From JBNPEO01 sp050490315 (GTDB taxonomy: Bacteria; Actinomycetota; Actinomycetes; Actinomycetales; Micrococcaceae): a stretch of 64,000 nucleotides of DNA. A program made the translations under genes and the position numbers. The stretch spans positions 372,001-436,000 of the forward strand of contig NZ_JBNPEO010000003.1 of NCBI RefSeq assembly GCF_050490315.1, given 5' to 3'. Shown piece after piece: positions 41,797 through 52,700 of the stretch (within the stretch, counting starts at the first letter, position 1; every line of letters begins with the position of its first letter). The notes beneath the pieces are model-generated. The model was not told where the DNA came from and searched no databases. It saw only the letters and a program-made list of their open reading frames with translations.

Positions 41797-43376
41797 AGCG
41801 GCATGTTTCCGTGCTTTTTGGCCGGCAAGCTGGCGCGCTTGTCGCGAAGTGCCCGCAGTCCACGAATGATCTGCGCACGCGTCTGCGAGGGGGCAATCAC
41901 CGCGTCAACATAGCCCAATTCCGCAGCCTGGTAGGGGTTCAGCAGTTCTTCTTCGTATTGCCGGATCACTTCAGCGCGGCGTTCTTCAACGTCGCCACCA
42001 GCCTCGGCCACTGCGGCAAGGTCGCGCCGGTACAAGATGTTGACGGCGCCCTGTGCGCCCATCACACCAATCTGGGCTGTGGGCCAAGCCAAGTTTAAGT
42101 CTGCACCGAGCTTCTTGGAACCCATCACGATGTAAGCTCCGCCGTAAGCTTTGCGGGTAATAACGGTGAGCTTGGGGACAGTGGCTTCAGCGTAGGCGTA
42201 CAGGAGTTTGGCGCCGCGGCGGATGATGCCTTGGAACTCTTGGTCCTTACCAGGCAAGAAGCCAGGCACATCCACGAGCGTCACGATCGGTACGTTGAAG
42301 GCATCGCAGTGGCGCACAAAACGGGCTGCTTTTTCCGACGCGGCAATGTCAAGTGTCCCGGCGAACTGGATGGGCTGATTGGCTACGATGCCTACCGTGT
42401 GGCCTTCAATTCGGCCATAACCGATGAGGACGTTGGGCGCATAGAGGGACTGCATCTCCAAAAAGTGTGCGTCATCGACGAGCTGTTCGATGACCTTGCG
42501 CATGTCATAGGGCTGGTTAGCCGAGTCCGGGATCAATTCATCCAGAGCCAAGTCAGCGTCGTTGAGCTCCAGCTCCTGATCGTGTTCCAGGACGGGGGCC
42601 TCGGCCAAGTTGTTGGACGGCAAGAAGTCCAGCAGCTCTCGAACAAAGTCGATGGCGTCTGACTCATCTGAGGCGAGGTAGGTAGAAGTACCAGTGGTGG
42701 CGTTGTGCTGACGTGCACCACCGAGAGTTTCCATATCGACGTCTTCGCCGGTCACAGTCTTGATCACGTCAGGGCCGGTGATGAACATATGGGAGGTCTT
42801 GTCCACCATCACCACGTAGTCGGTCAGAGCAGGGGAGTAGGCCGCGCCACCAGCGGACGGGCCCATAATGATCGAGATCTGCGGCACCACACCGGAGGCG
42901 TGCACGTTGTTGCGGAAGATATCCGCAAACATCGCCAAGGAAGCAACACCCTCTTGAATGCGGGCGCCGCCACCGTCAAGAATGCCTACTACTGGGCAGC
43001 CGTTGCGCAGCGCAAACTCTTGAACCTTAACGATCTTCTCGCCGTTTACTTGGCTCAAGGAACCGCCGTAGACGCTGAAGTCCTGGCTGTAAATAGCTAC
43101 CGGCCGGCCATCAACAGTGCCGTAACCGGAGACCAGTCCGTCACCGAGCGGTTTCTTTTTCTCCATACCAAAGGCAGTGGAGCGGTGCACGGCCAGTGCA
43201 TCAAACTCCACAAAGGAGCCTTCGTCGAGCAACATGTCGATGCGTTCACGAGCTGTGTTTTTACCGCGTGCGTGCTGCTTTTCGATCGCTTCCGGACCGG
43301 AGGGTTGCTCCGCCCGTGCCTGACGTTCGCGGAAGTCGGCAATCTTTCCCGCAGTTGTGCTCAGGTCGTGGCTCAT
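41793..43376 (-). CDS. accD5: Acyl-CoA (propionyl/acetyl) carboxylase beta subunit
   Basis: 527 residues, a crotonase-fold carboxyltransferase. Acyl-CoA and biotin oxyanion loops: 'GILDGGGARIQEGVASLAMF', 'IMGPSAGGAAYSPALTDYVV', 'LVDVPGFLPGKDQEFQGIIR', 'AYGGAYIVMGSKKLGADLNL'. It transfers carboxyl from biotin to propionyl- or acetyl-CoA, giving building blocks for fatty acids. The annotation AccD5/PccB rests on overall similarity; chain-length preference cannot be read from the sequence. It is divergent from birA, with a 178-bp gap. Confidence 0.94.
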   Translation of the reverse strand: MSHDLSTTAGKIADFRERQARAEQPSGPEAIEKQHARGKNTARERIDMLLDEGSFVEFDALAVHRSTAFGMEKKKPLGDGLVSGYGTVDGRPVAIYSQDFSVYGGSLSQVNGEKIVKVQEFALRNGCPVVGILDGGGARIQEGVASLAMFADIFRNNVHASGVVPQISIIMGPSAGGAAYSPALTDYVVMVDKTSHMFITGPDVIKTVTGEDVDMETLGGARQHNATTGTSTYLASDESDAIDFVRELLDFLPSNNLAEAPVLEHDQELELNDADLALDELIPDSANQPYDMRKVIEQLVDDAHFLEMQSLYAPNVLIGYGRIEGHTVGIVANQPIQFAGTLDIAASEKAARFVRHCDAFNVPIVTLVDVPGFLPGKDQEFQGIIRRGAKLLYAYAEATVPKLTVITRKAYGGAYIVMGSKKLGADLNLAWPTAQIGVMGAQGAVNILYRRDLAAVAEAGGDVEERRAEVIRQYEEELLNPYQAAELGYVDAVIAPSQTRAQIIRGLRALRDKRASLPAKKHGNMPL

Positions 43377-43554
43377 GAATCTTCTCCGGCTCCGGCATAG
43401 TTGCCTCTTGACTTCAGTAGCTTCCGTACAAAAACAGCAGCTTCAGGGCTAGTCTAATAAGGCTCGGCGCCCTTTCCGCTGTAGAAACCCTACAATTTCG
43501 CCCGCAGTATTTCGCCCGCCCAGGGCCCCGCGGGGGAGTAGATAGGATGGCTTT

Positions 43555-44445
43555 ATGGAACCTGTTACGCGCTTTGGGGGTAAAGCACCGCTTGACCCGA
43601 GCGTTTTTGGTGAGGAATTCCTTCGAGCCCACTCCATCGCGAAGCTGAGGATTGTGGAGGAAACGGGTTCAACCAACACGGACCTTGTAGCGGCTGTTTC
43701 AGCGGATCCGGACAGCTATCCGGACTTTTCTGTTTTGACGGCGGAGCACCAATCGGCAGCCCGAGGGAGGCTGGACAGGGCCTGGGAGTCTCCACGTTTG
43801 TCCTCCGTTTCGGTCTCAGTGGTGTTGCGCCCGCAAAACGCCAGCGGGCGGCCCTTGCCAACCCAAAGTTACTCGTGGTTCTCGCTACTGGCCGCTTTGG
43901 CACTTAGTCATACCATCACCCAAACGGCGGGGCTCGCCGCAGGCATTAAATGGCCCAACGACGTACTGATCAACGGGAAAAAAGTTTCCGGCATTTTGGC
44001 GCAATTGGTGCCGCTCACCGATGGCGCGCCGCCCGCGGTGGTGCTAGGCACCGGGATCAACGTGAGTATGACGGTTGATGAGATGCCAGTACCCACAGCA
44101 ACATCTTTGGCTGCTGAGGGTGCAAGCACTGCTGACCGCACCGCCGTTCTGGCCTCCTATTTGACCCATTTCTCTGCGCTTTACCGCAGTTTTTGCGCGG
44201 TCGACGGCGACCCGAACGCCGCGCTTCAAGGTGGCCGCTCGCTGCGCGAACTCTTGGTGGACGCCATGCTGACCTTGGGACAACGAGTGCGTGCCCAGCT
44301 ACCTGGAGACAAAGTGATCACCGGCCTAGCGCAGGGCTTGGATGAGTACGGTGCGCTGGTAGTTATGGATACCGCGCGGCAAGAGCACTTAATTACCGCA
44401 GGGGACGTTATCCACTTGCGCCCTGCCGACGGCGGCTATGCGTAA
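43555..44445 (+). CDS. birA: Biotin--[acetyl-CoA carboxylase] ligase BirA (group I)
   Basis: 296 residues without an N-terminal DNA-binding domain, so it is a ligase and not a biotin repressor. Motifs: 'EETGSTNTDLVAAV', 'AARGRLDRAWESP' (the biotinyl-AMP loop), 'GIKWPNDVLINGKKVSGIL' and 'LGTGINVSM'. The loop's first glycine (GRGR in E. coli BirA) is alanine here. It attaches biotin to AccA3. It heads a plus-strand group with the PH-domain and cyclase genes; their ends overlap. Confidence 0.93.
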   Translation: MEPVTRFGGKAPLDPSVFGEEFLRAHSIAKLRIVEETGSTNTDLVAAVSADPDSYPDFSVLTAEHQSAARGRLDRAWESPRLSSVSVSVVLRPQNASGRPLPTQSYSWFSLLAALALSHTITQTAGLAAGIKWPNDVLINGKKVSGILAQLVPLTDGAPPAVVLGTGINVSMTVDEMPVPTATSLAAEGASTADRTAVLASYLTHFSALYRSFCAVDGDPNAALQGGRSLRELLVDAMLTLGQRVRAQLPGDKVITGLAQGLDEYGALVVMDTARQEHLITAGDVIHLRPADGGYA

Positions 44446-45052
44446 AGAGCTATTACCGAACGAGCAAGTTATTGTCTCCACCAGACCTCAACCAAGGGCA
44501 CTGTTTTGGCCAGTCCTGGTGTTTGTGGTGGTGCCCGCAACTGCAGCGTTTGCTAGTGCTTGGTTAAGCCGTGGCCGCCTGCATCAAGCATTTGCGTGGG
44601 CTGATCCTCTCTGGGACCCATGGTTGATGCTGGCGTGCGGTGCAGCGGCAGTATGGGTGATCTTGTTCTACTCGCTCCCACGAGTGTTGCGGTGGAATTC
44701 CACTCGCTACATCCTGACGAGTCTGCGCATAGTGGAAAAGCGCTCCATGCTGGGGCGCAAAGATCGGCAGTATTCGTTGAGCACCGTACGTGATATTTCG
44801 GTGCAACAGACGCTGCTGCAACGGATATTGCATTCGGGGAATATAACCTTGGATTCCGGGCACTTTGGCTCTTCTGCCTTCGTTGACGTACCGGAAGTAA
44901 TAAAGTTTAGAAATCTTCTGCTCGAGGCCATGAGGGAACTTCCAAAAACGGAGTTGTACCGTGGAAATCCTGGCCAAGACGATGAACTAAGAGATTTTAG
45001 TGACCCTAGTTTGCCTTGGGAACTGAGAGAAGGTGAGAGTGATGGACGTTGA
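44438..45052 (+). CDS. Membrane protein with bacterial PH domain (YdbS/bPH2 type)
   Basis: 204 residues. Two membrane helices ('LFWPVLVFVVVPATAAFASA', 'LMLACGAAAVWVILFYSLPR') are followed by a bPH2 domain ('STRYILTSLRIVEKRSMLGR', 'YSLSTVRDISVQQTLLQRIL', 'GNITLDSG'). This combination is common beside birA in actinobacteria; its role is unknown. The start overlaps birA by 8 bp, and the cyclase gene begins 11 bp before its stop. Confidence 0.85.
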   Translation: MRKELLPNEQVIVSTRPQPRALFWPVLVFVVVPATAAFASAWLSRGRLHQAFAWADPLWDPWLMLACGAAAVWVILFYSLPRVLRWNSTRYILTSLRIVEKRSMLGRKDRQYSLSTVRDISVQQTLLQRILHSGNITLDSGHFGSSAFVDVPEVIKFRNLLLEAMRELPKTELYRGNPGQDDELRDFSDPSLPWELREGESDGR

Positions 45053-46193
45053 AGAGGTGCTGGCTAAGATGCCGGAGCCCCGGGACGCACCCGAATTCGC
45101 CCTCACCGGAAACCAAGATGAAGTCGCAGCTGAGCGCAAACCTGAAATGAGCGAAGAGCGCCGCGCGGCCAAAGCTTTAGAAGCACGGCTCCTAGGTGGA
45201 GACCGTGTGCTTAAGCGACGCGACGTAGCCTCCGGCGCCGGAGTCTCGCTGATGTCCGCACGGAAATTGTGGCGAGCCATGGGCTTTCCCAACCTCGGGG
45301 ACGAGGATGTAGCTTTCACCGTTAACGACCAAGAGGCTCTCACTCGCGTTGTCGCAATGGTCCGTGACGGTCTGATGGAAGAGGAAGCCGCCATTTCGGT
45401 GACTCGTGCCATTGGCCAAATGACGGACCGAATGGTGGTGTGGCAAATAGAGGCCCTGGTTGAAGACATGGTGGTCAATCAAGGAATTAGCGACGCCGCA
45501 GCCCGAAAGCGTTTGGTCGCTGAGCTCCCCGCCATGATCGATCCGCTGGAAGAAATGCTTGTCTACTCATGGCGGCGCCAGCTCAACGCTGCGGTGCAAC
45601 GCTTGGCGGTTCGTGCGCAGTCCGGTTTGGAGTCGAGTGAGGAGGGCCGGGACGGAGACGAAGACGACGCACCGTTGCCTCTTGCCCGAGCCGTAGGTTT
45701 CGCCGACCTTGTTTCGTACACCAGTCTCTCTCGGCGGATGAATGAACGAACTCTCGCGCAATTGGTGCAACGGTTCGAAAACAAGTGCGCAGAGATCATC
45801 TCCATTGGCGGCGGACGCTTGGTCAAAACCATTGGTGATGAAGTCCTGTACATCGCCGAGACACCATCGGCAGGAGCGGAAATTTCTTTAGCGCTCGCAG
45901 AAGCTTTCAGTGCCGACGAAATCCTGCCACAGGCTCGTGTTTCCCTAGTATGGGGGCGGATTTTGTCTAGGCTCGGTGACGTTTACGGGCCTACGGTCAA
46001 CCTCGCTGCGCGTCTGACGGCGCTCGCAGAACCCGGCGGCACCGTGCTGGTGGACAGTATGACGGCAGCCTCGCTGAGCCAAGATGACCGATTTGTGCTG
46101 GATCCTCAAGAACCACAGAACGTTCGTGGCTTCGGTGAAATCCAACCCGTGGTGCTCTCGCGCGGCACCGGGCACGGGCTGGTGCTGGATTAG
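45042..46193 (+). CDS. Class III adenylate/guanylate cyclase, Rv1264-like
   Basis: 383 residues from ATG 45042, preceded by AGAAGGTGAG (GTG 45033 is possible). The N-terminal ~200 residues are helical and resemble the autoinhibitory, pH-sensing domain of M. tuberculosis Rv1264. The C-terminal cyclase domain shows the first metal Asp in 'AVGFADLVSYTSLSRRM', the second in 'LVKTIGDEVLYI', and the transition-state Asn/Arg in 'VYGPTVNLAARLTALAEPGG'. No membrane segment is present. The catalytic set looks complete, so it should make cAMP; what it regulates is unknown. Confidence 0.87.
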   Translation: MDVEEVLAKMPEPRDAPEFALTGNQDEVAAERKPEMSEERRAAKALEARLLGGDRVLKRRDVASGAGVSLMSARKLWRAMGFPNLGDEDVAFTVNDQEALTRVVAMVRDGLMEEEAAISVTRAIGQMTDRMVVWQIEALVEDMVVNQGISDAAARKRLVAELPAMIDPLEEMLVYSWRRQLNAAVQRLAVRAQSGLESSEEGRDGDEDDAPLPLARAVGFADLVSYTSLSRRMNERTLAQLVQRFENKCAEIISIGGGRLVKTIGDEVLYIAETPSAGAEISLALAEAFSADEILPQARVSLVWGRILSRLGDVYGPTVNLAARLTALAEPGGTVLVDSMTAASLSQDDRFVLDPQEPQNVRGFGEIQPVVLSRGTGHGLVLD

Positions 46194-46353
46194 TCCCTTT
46201 GCTTGAATTTATGACGTTTGAGCTTTATTGCACGCCCCCCTACTCGCGACATAGTTCTAAGGTAGCGACGGCCAAGTATGGCGTTGTGGGCTGAGTGGTG
46301 TCGGGTGGAATCTGGTTCAACGCGGAATGAGGGACGGTACGTTCCTCATAACT

Positions 46354-46551
46354 TCACAAACCTCGGGGCCCTTTACAGCCATCCTCGGCGCTCGCTGTTG
46401 TACCGGCGTCGGCTTTGACCAAGGCTGCGGCAATTTCGTCGTTCCAAAAGGAAGGAACCCGTAAGCCGAGGAACGCGTTCAAGCCTAACGGCAGGATCAC
46501 CATCAGCGCCGTATGGGGTGCTCGGCCCATGGCGCATTCGAGAGCCCTCAA
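46354..46551 (-). pseudogene. Possible SdpI-family membrane protein remnant
   Basis: The frame reads 'ALMVILPLGLNAFLGLRVPS' and 'FWNDEIAAALVKADAG'. SdpI proteins carry 'N..LGLRTP.....DEAW..A...A' after a helix, which this resembles. The expected further helices do not follow in any frame, so if real it is a fragment. Confidence 0.2.
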
Positions 46552-46610
46552 ATAGGCTAAAAACAGCGGATTTACGCTTAGTTTAAGCTTCCACCATTGA
46601 ATGGATTTTC

Positions 46611-46640
46611 TTGATGGAGACCCAAACTTCGTGGCATAGT
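46611..46640 (+). promoter_or_regulatory. Candidate promoter for the FN3/kinase operon
   Basis: TTGATG and CATAGT are separated by 18 bp, a plausible -35/-10 pair of the housekeeping type, about 125 bp before the GTG at 46764. Confidence 0.35.
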
Positions 46641-46763
46641 CAGTGAGGCGTGTGTAGCCAATTCCACAAGGAAAGCCCTCGACTAAGGCCCTACGTTACA
46701 GGAATCAACGGCTAGACAATGACATAAGGTTGCGCAGGTGGCCGCGAAACAGGGGAAATTGCT

Positions 46764-49700
46764 GTGACACAAGCGTTCGGCAAACAAGGTGCTAAAACTA
46801 GGCGGAACCGAATCATCACCGGTACCGCTTTCACCGGCATTGCTGCGGTACTGGTGGCCGGTGCCATCATCTACCCCGGATTTAAAACCACCGAAGTCGA
46901 TCTAAACGATGGTGGCGTGTGGGTGACGAGCAAAAGCAAAAACGCCGTGGCTCGTCTGAACTACCCCTCGAAAGCTCTCGACGGCGCGGTTACTCCGGCG
47001 AGCACCGAGTTCGATGTAGTTCAAAACGCTTCAAACGTTTTTGTTGACGATGCTGCAGGCGCCACGATCAACCAAATTAGTGCCGCCAACGTGCGCCTTG
47101 GCGGAGACAGGAAACTTCCCGGCTCATCCACCGTGAGCTTCGGCCAACAAGTACTCGCTGTTACAGACCAAGCCAAAGGGAAGGTCTGGGCTGCTAGCCC
47201 CGCTTCAATCAATGGATTTGACGAAGAGTCTTCTGAACCAGCCTTCACTGGATCCGAAGGACTTGTGACAGCCGTGGGTGGCGACGACCGTATCTACACC
47301 GCTGACCCACGAAAGGGCGAGATCACCGCCGTCACCGTTGACGCAGACGGGCGGGCGAGCAAAACAGAGACTTCCTCGGTAGAAGCGCTCAAGGGTGCCG
47401 GTGATATTCAGCTGGCCGTAGTGGGGGACAAACCTGTGGTTTTGGACCCGAACAGTGGGAACCTCATTCTTCCAGGCGGCAAAAAGGTCCAGATTCCGGA
47501 TGCCAAAGACGCTCGTCTGCAGCAGAGCAGCATTGCAGGCGAATACGCTTCCGTTGCCACACCCAAGGCCCTGATTGAAGTTCCTTTGGGCGGGGGAGAT
47601 TCCAAAACGATCGAATTCGGCGGGCAGGGAATCCCCACGGCACCGGTCCATGTTGACGGTTGCACCCACTCCGCTTGGGCCGGCGCCAACAAATACGTCC
47701 GAGACTGCCCTAACGACGCCGATGACCGCACCGTGGATGTACCAAAGGCCAGCGCCTCGCCCAAGTATGAGTTCCGAGTTAACCGCAGCCTTGTAGTCCT
47801 CAATGACGTGAACTCAGGCAACGTATGGCTCGTGAACCAGAACATGCTTTTGGTCAACAACTGGGATGAAGTTCTGCCGCCCAAGGACCAGTCCAACGAA
47901 GAGGACAACGACTCTGCGGATACTACCGCCAAAAATGTCCTTCCCGACCGCACCAAACCGAACCGCCCGCCCCAGACGAAGCCAGACTCTTATGGTGTGC
48001 GCCCCGGCAAAACGGTATTGATGCCCATTTTGGATAATGACACTGATCCAGACGGCGATATTCTCACCGCCTCGGTTGCTGGTGACGGCCCCAAGGTAGG
48101 AAAGGTGGAGAGCATTTATGGCGGAACAGGGTTTCAAATTGCCGTCCCCAGCGACGCTCGCCCCGGCACCGAAACTTTTGATTACACAGCCGCCGACGGG
48201 CGGAACGGATCAGCAACGGGACGCGTTTCGCTGACGATTGTGGGCCCGAATGAAAACAAACCACCAAAGTTCAAGCGCGACGGTCCCACCACCCTTGTGG
48301 TGGAGCAAGGTAAGCAAGTCAGCCAAAACATCTTGACTGACTGGACAGACCCCGACGGCGACGACCTTGTCCTGCTCGACGCGAAGATGGACAACCCCCA
48401 AGATCAAGTAAAAGTCCGCAGGGACGGTTTGCTGAGTTACCAAGACTCGGGTGCTACAGCAGGCAAAAAGAACGTAACAGTCCAGATTTGGGATGGGCGG
48501 GAAACCACAACGGCTCGTGTGGTGGTGGACGTGCGTCCTCCTGGCGCTCTAGTCCCACTGGTCAATGCTGACCACTTGACGGCCGTGGCTGGGCAAGAGT
48601 TAGTGGTCTCGCCGCTCAAGAATGACACTGATCCGAATGGTGGAACCTTGCGCTTGGCCAGTGTTGAAGCCAACTCGCAAGCCGAAATTGGGCCCATCAC
48701 TGACGGTGGAACATTCACTTTTAAGGCGCGTAATGCCGGTCCGATCTATTTGACGTATATCGCCAGCAATGGTCCGCAGAGCAACGCGGGCCTGATCCGC
48801 ATTGATGTGGAATCAGGTAAAGACCCGGGTAAACCCGTAGCCGTTCATGATGTTGCGCTCTTGCCGGCGGGCGGGAGCGTGCTGGTAGATCCGCTGGCGA
48901 ATGATGATGACCCTGCCGGCAGTGTTTTGGTGGTGCAATCCATTACGGTAGATCCAGCCGCCGGAGCTTCGGTGAGCGTGATCAACCATGATGTTTTGCG
49001 TGTCACCGATATTCGAGGAGACACGCAGCCCTTCACTTTTAGTTACAAGATTTCAAATGGACATGAATCCGCGGACGGAACAGTCTCAGTTGTTCCGGTT
49101 CCCGCACCGAGTGTGCTCGAAGCGCCTGAACCTCGTCCGGACGAAGTTAACGTCAGAGTCAATGACGTGGTTACCATTCCTGTCCTCAACAACGACACCC
49201 ACCCTCAGGGTGACAAGCTGACGGTGGCTCCAACGCTCACCCAGACGGTCCCCGAAGAAGACGGCAAGGCTTTTGTCTCTGAAGACACGGTCAGGTTCAT
49301 TGCAGGCTCAACACCGAAAACAGTCCGCGTCATTTACAACGCGGTTGATACCCAGGGGCAAAAGAGCGCTGCTCCAGTGACCATTCACATCCTTCCGCTA
49401 GAAGGGCGTGAAAACACGCGCCCTCAACCGCAGAGCCTTACGGCTCGTGTGATGGCAGGCGGAAAGATCAAGATTCCGGTACCCCTGGATGGCATCGATC
49501 CTGACGGCGACTCGGTGCAGCTCAGTGGCATTGAATCGGCTCCGAGCATGGGCACAGCCACACTCGGAAGCAACTTTATAGACTTCGTGGCTGCAGGCAA
49601 CGGTGCCGGAACTGACGTTTTCCAATACAAAGTGGTGGATCGTCAAGGAGCCACCAACACAGGCACTGTCACGGTAGGTATTGCACCGCAACCGGACAAC

Positions 49701-52700
49701 AACCAAAAACCATCTGCAGCGGACGATACTGTTGACGTCCGCCCGGGACGCCAGATTGCCGTTGATGCTTTAGCTAACGATGCTGACCCCGATGGGGACC
49801 CGATCGGTGTCCCGAAGAATGGTGTGGACGCTCATCCTGCGCTTCAAGCAAAAGTTAGTGACGTCAGCGGCCGCGTCATTGTTACGGCACCGTCGAAAGA
49901 GGGAGCTGTCTCACTGAGATACACGGTGGCCGATTCACGTGGCGCCACCTCTGACGCGGCTATTCGACTCAACGTCAAAAACAACGTCCCGCTTAAAGCA
50001 CCGATCGCCCGTGACGACCGAGTGACCCAGGCACAGACTTTGGGCAAAACAGCCGTGGACGTTCCTGTGCTGAAAAATGACGAAGACCCTGACGGCGTGG
50101 GGGAGAACCTCAAACTGGGTAGCGAGAACAAAAACGCCAAAGTCGGCTCGAACGGCAACATGGTGGTCACTTTGGAACAAGGACCCCAGTTGATCCCGTA
50201 CACGGTAGAAGACGTTGATGGCCAAAAGGCCACAGCCATTATTTGGGTCCCAGGCGTTGGCCAGCAGCTTCCGGTTCTTGCCAAAAATGATGTTATTGAG
50301 CTCAAAGCTGGCGATTCGGTCACTGTTAACCTCAAAGAGTGGGTCAAAGTCCGTGACGGCAAGAGCCCGCGCATCACTCAGGCCGATCGCGTCAAGCTGA
50401 TTGGAGCTGCTGGAGGCGATCCGATCGCGGGTAACGGCACTGCCATCAAGTACACGGCCGCGAAAGACTACGCCGGCCCAGGTTCCATTAGTTTCGAAGT
50501 CACCGATGGCTTCGGCCCGGATGATCCTAATGGGCTGAAGTCAACTCTCACCATCATGACCAAGGTCATCGGGGCGCCGGAGGTAAACCATCCTCCCCGC
50601 TTGCTGGGGAGTGCACTTGACGTCCCTGAAGACGGCGAAGCGAGTGTGGACTTGTCCAAACTGGCCACCGACCCGGACAAAGACGACGGCGACAAACTCA
50701 AGTACGAATTACTGCCGAACGACGCAAAGGGCTTCAAGGTCAGCTTGGATGGCCGAACTCTAAAAGCGAGCCTTGACGGCGACGTTGAAAATGGGACTTC
50801 CGGCACCGTTCAGGTGAAGGTCAGCGATGGGCGGGGCGGAACCGCTACGGCTAGTTACGCAATGACGGCGAAGGTTTCCGCCAAGCCGCTTCCGGTAGCT
50901 AACGACGACGTTGAAGCCAACGCCGCCGCCGGTAAACCCGTAAAAGTGATGGTCCTTGCCAACGACAAGAGTTTCTTGCCGGACCCGAGCTTGAAGATCA
51001 TCTCCGCGAAAGTCGAGACCGGTAGCGGTGGGGCTGTTGCTGAGGGCGATGGTGTGGTGGTGACCCCGGCTCAAAGTTTTACCGGGACCATGATTGTTTC
51101 CTACACGATTCAGGACGAAAAGCGTGATCCGTCGCGGCAAGCCACGGCGCGGATTCGCCTTACCGTCAAGGACAAGCCCACCGCACCGGGCACGCCACTG
51201 GCCAGCAATATCGGTGACCAGACGGCATTGTTGACTTGGAAGGCATCTGCTGACCGGGGATCACCGGTGAAAAACTACACGGTCAAGGGTGAGGGCGGAT
51301 ACTCACAATCCTGCCCGGCTAACTCCTGCACCCTCAAAGGGCTCACCAATAACGTCAAGTACCACTTCACGGTGATCGCTACCAACGATTTGGGCGATTC
51401 TGAACCTTCCGCACCCTCTGCGGAAGTTCGCCCAGACCGTCGTCCTGAGCAGCCCGCGGCACCCACGGCAAAATACGGTGACAAACAGATTTCCGTTGCA
51501 TGGACGGCCCCTGTTTCTAAGGGCTCTCCTGTATCGAGTTACGAGCTGGAAATCTCTCCGGCAGCGCCAAACGGCATCTCAACACAGCCGAAACTCACTG
51601 GCACCAGCTTTGTATGGAAGGGGCTAAAAAACGGGGTTGCTTACAAGTTCCGGGTCCGCGCATCAAACCTGGCACCGGAACCTTCGGAATGGAGCTCATA
51701 TTCTGCAGCCGAAACTCCAGCCGGACCTCCAATGCGCCCGGAACCGCCGACTGCGCAATCTGCCGGACCGGTGGGCAACGAGAGCCAATTGACCGTGAGC
51801 TGGAAGGCGCCCAACAACAACGGTGACGCAGTATCTAGCTACACGCTGAATACGCTCCAAGGCGGGAAAGTTGTTAACACCGTCAAAACCGCTGCAACAA
51901 GCCAAAACGTGCGGGTTTCTAACTCGGAAAGTGACTACAGCTTCACCGTGTCCGCCACCAACAAGGCGGGCACCAGTGAAGTCAGTGGTGCCTCCAACCA
52001 GGTGCGTGCTGCAGGAAAGCCTGGCCAAGTTAGCGGCGGCACGGTTAAAGCAACAGGATCCAGCGGGCAACTTGCAATCACCTTCACGCCGCTTACTGCG
52101 GCGCAGCGCAACGGCTCTACGGCCGGTGAGATTTCATACCGCTGGAACACTAACTACGGTTCAGGGCCTATTCCGGTAGGTGGCGGTACGATCGGCGGGC
52201 AGCCTAACGGTACAGATGTCGCAGTGAACATCATTGCGGTTTCTTCCCGGAGCAGCCTCTCTGGAGACGGGAAAAACATCGGTACGGGCAACCCTTACGC
52301 ACCACCGAACGCACCCAACGTCTCTGGTTCTACGTCCCGGGAAGGCGTTGACCAAGTTGACTTCTCATGGAACAACCCGGCGACGAACGGCCGTCCGCTC
52401 AACCACTATGAAGTCAGCTTCGACGCGGGAGACTGGACAAACGTGGGTACGGCCAACAGCAAGTCGTACTCTGGCGGCGGTTGGTCCAAGTCGCACACGC
52501 TGAGGGTTCGGGCCGTAACTGTTGTTACCGGGCCAGCGGGTAGCGCGACGTCGACGTCCGGTTCCGATCCGACGCCGCCACCACCGCCACCGAGCAACAA
52601 GATTGCTGTCAACGGTGACACCTACAACACCTGTACAGAGCCCAAGGATGGAACTGCATCTGGCTGGAGCGCTGGACCGCCAAAACGTTGCTATGGTGTC

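Larger units (their letters stand above)
46194..46763. other. Long gap upstream of the giant surface protein gene
   Basis: 570 bp with no convincing complete gene. A minus-strand 65-codon frame (46354-46551) may be an SdpI-like remnant. A promoter-like pair lies at 46611-46640, and AGGGGAAA (46751-46758) is the ribosome site of the giant gene. The ~120-nt leader suggests room for 5'-UTR control. Confidence 0.55.
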
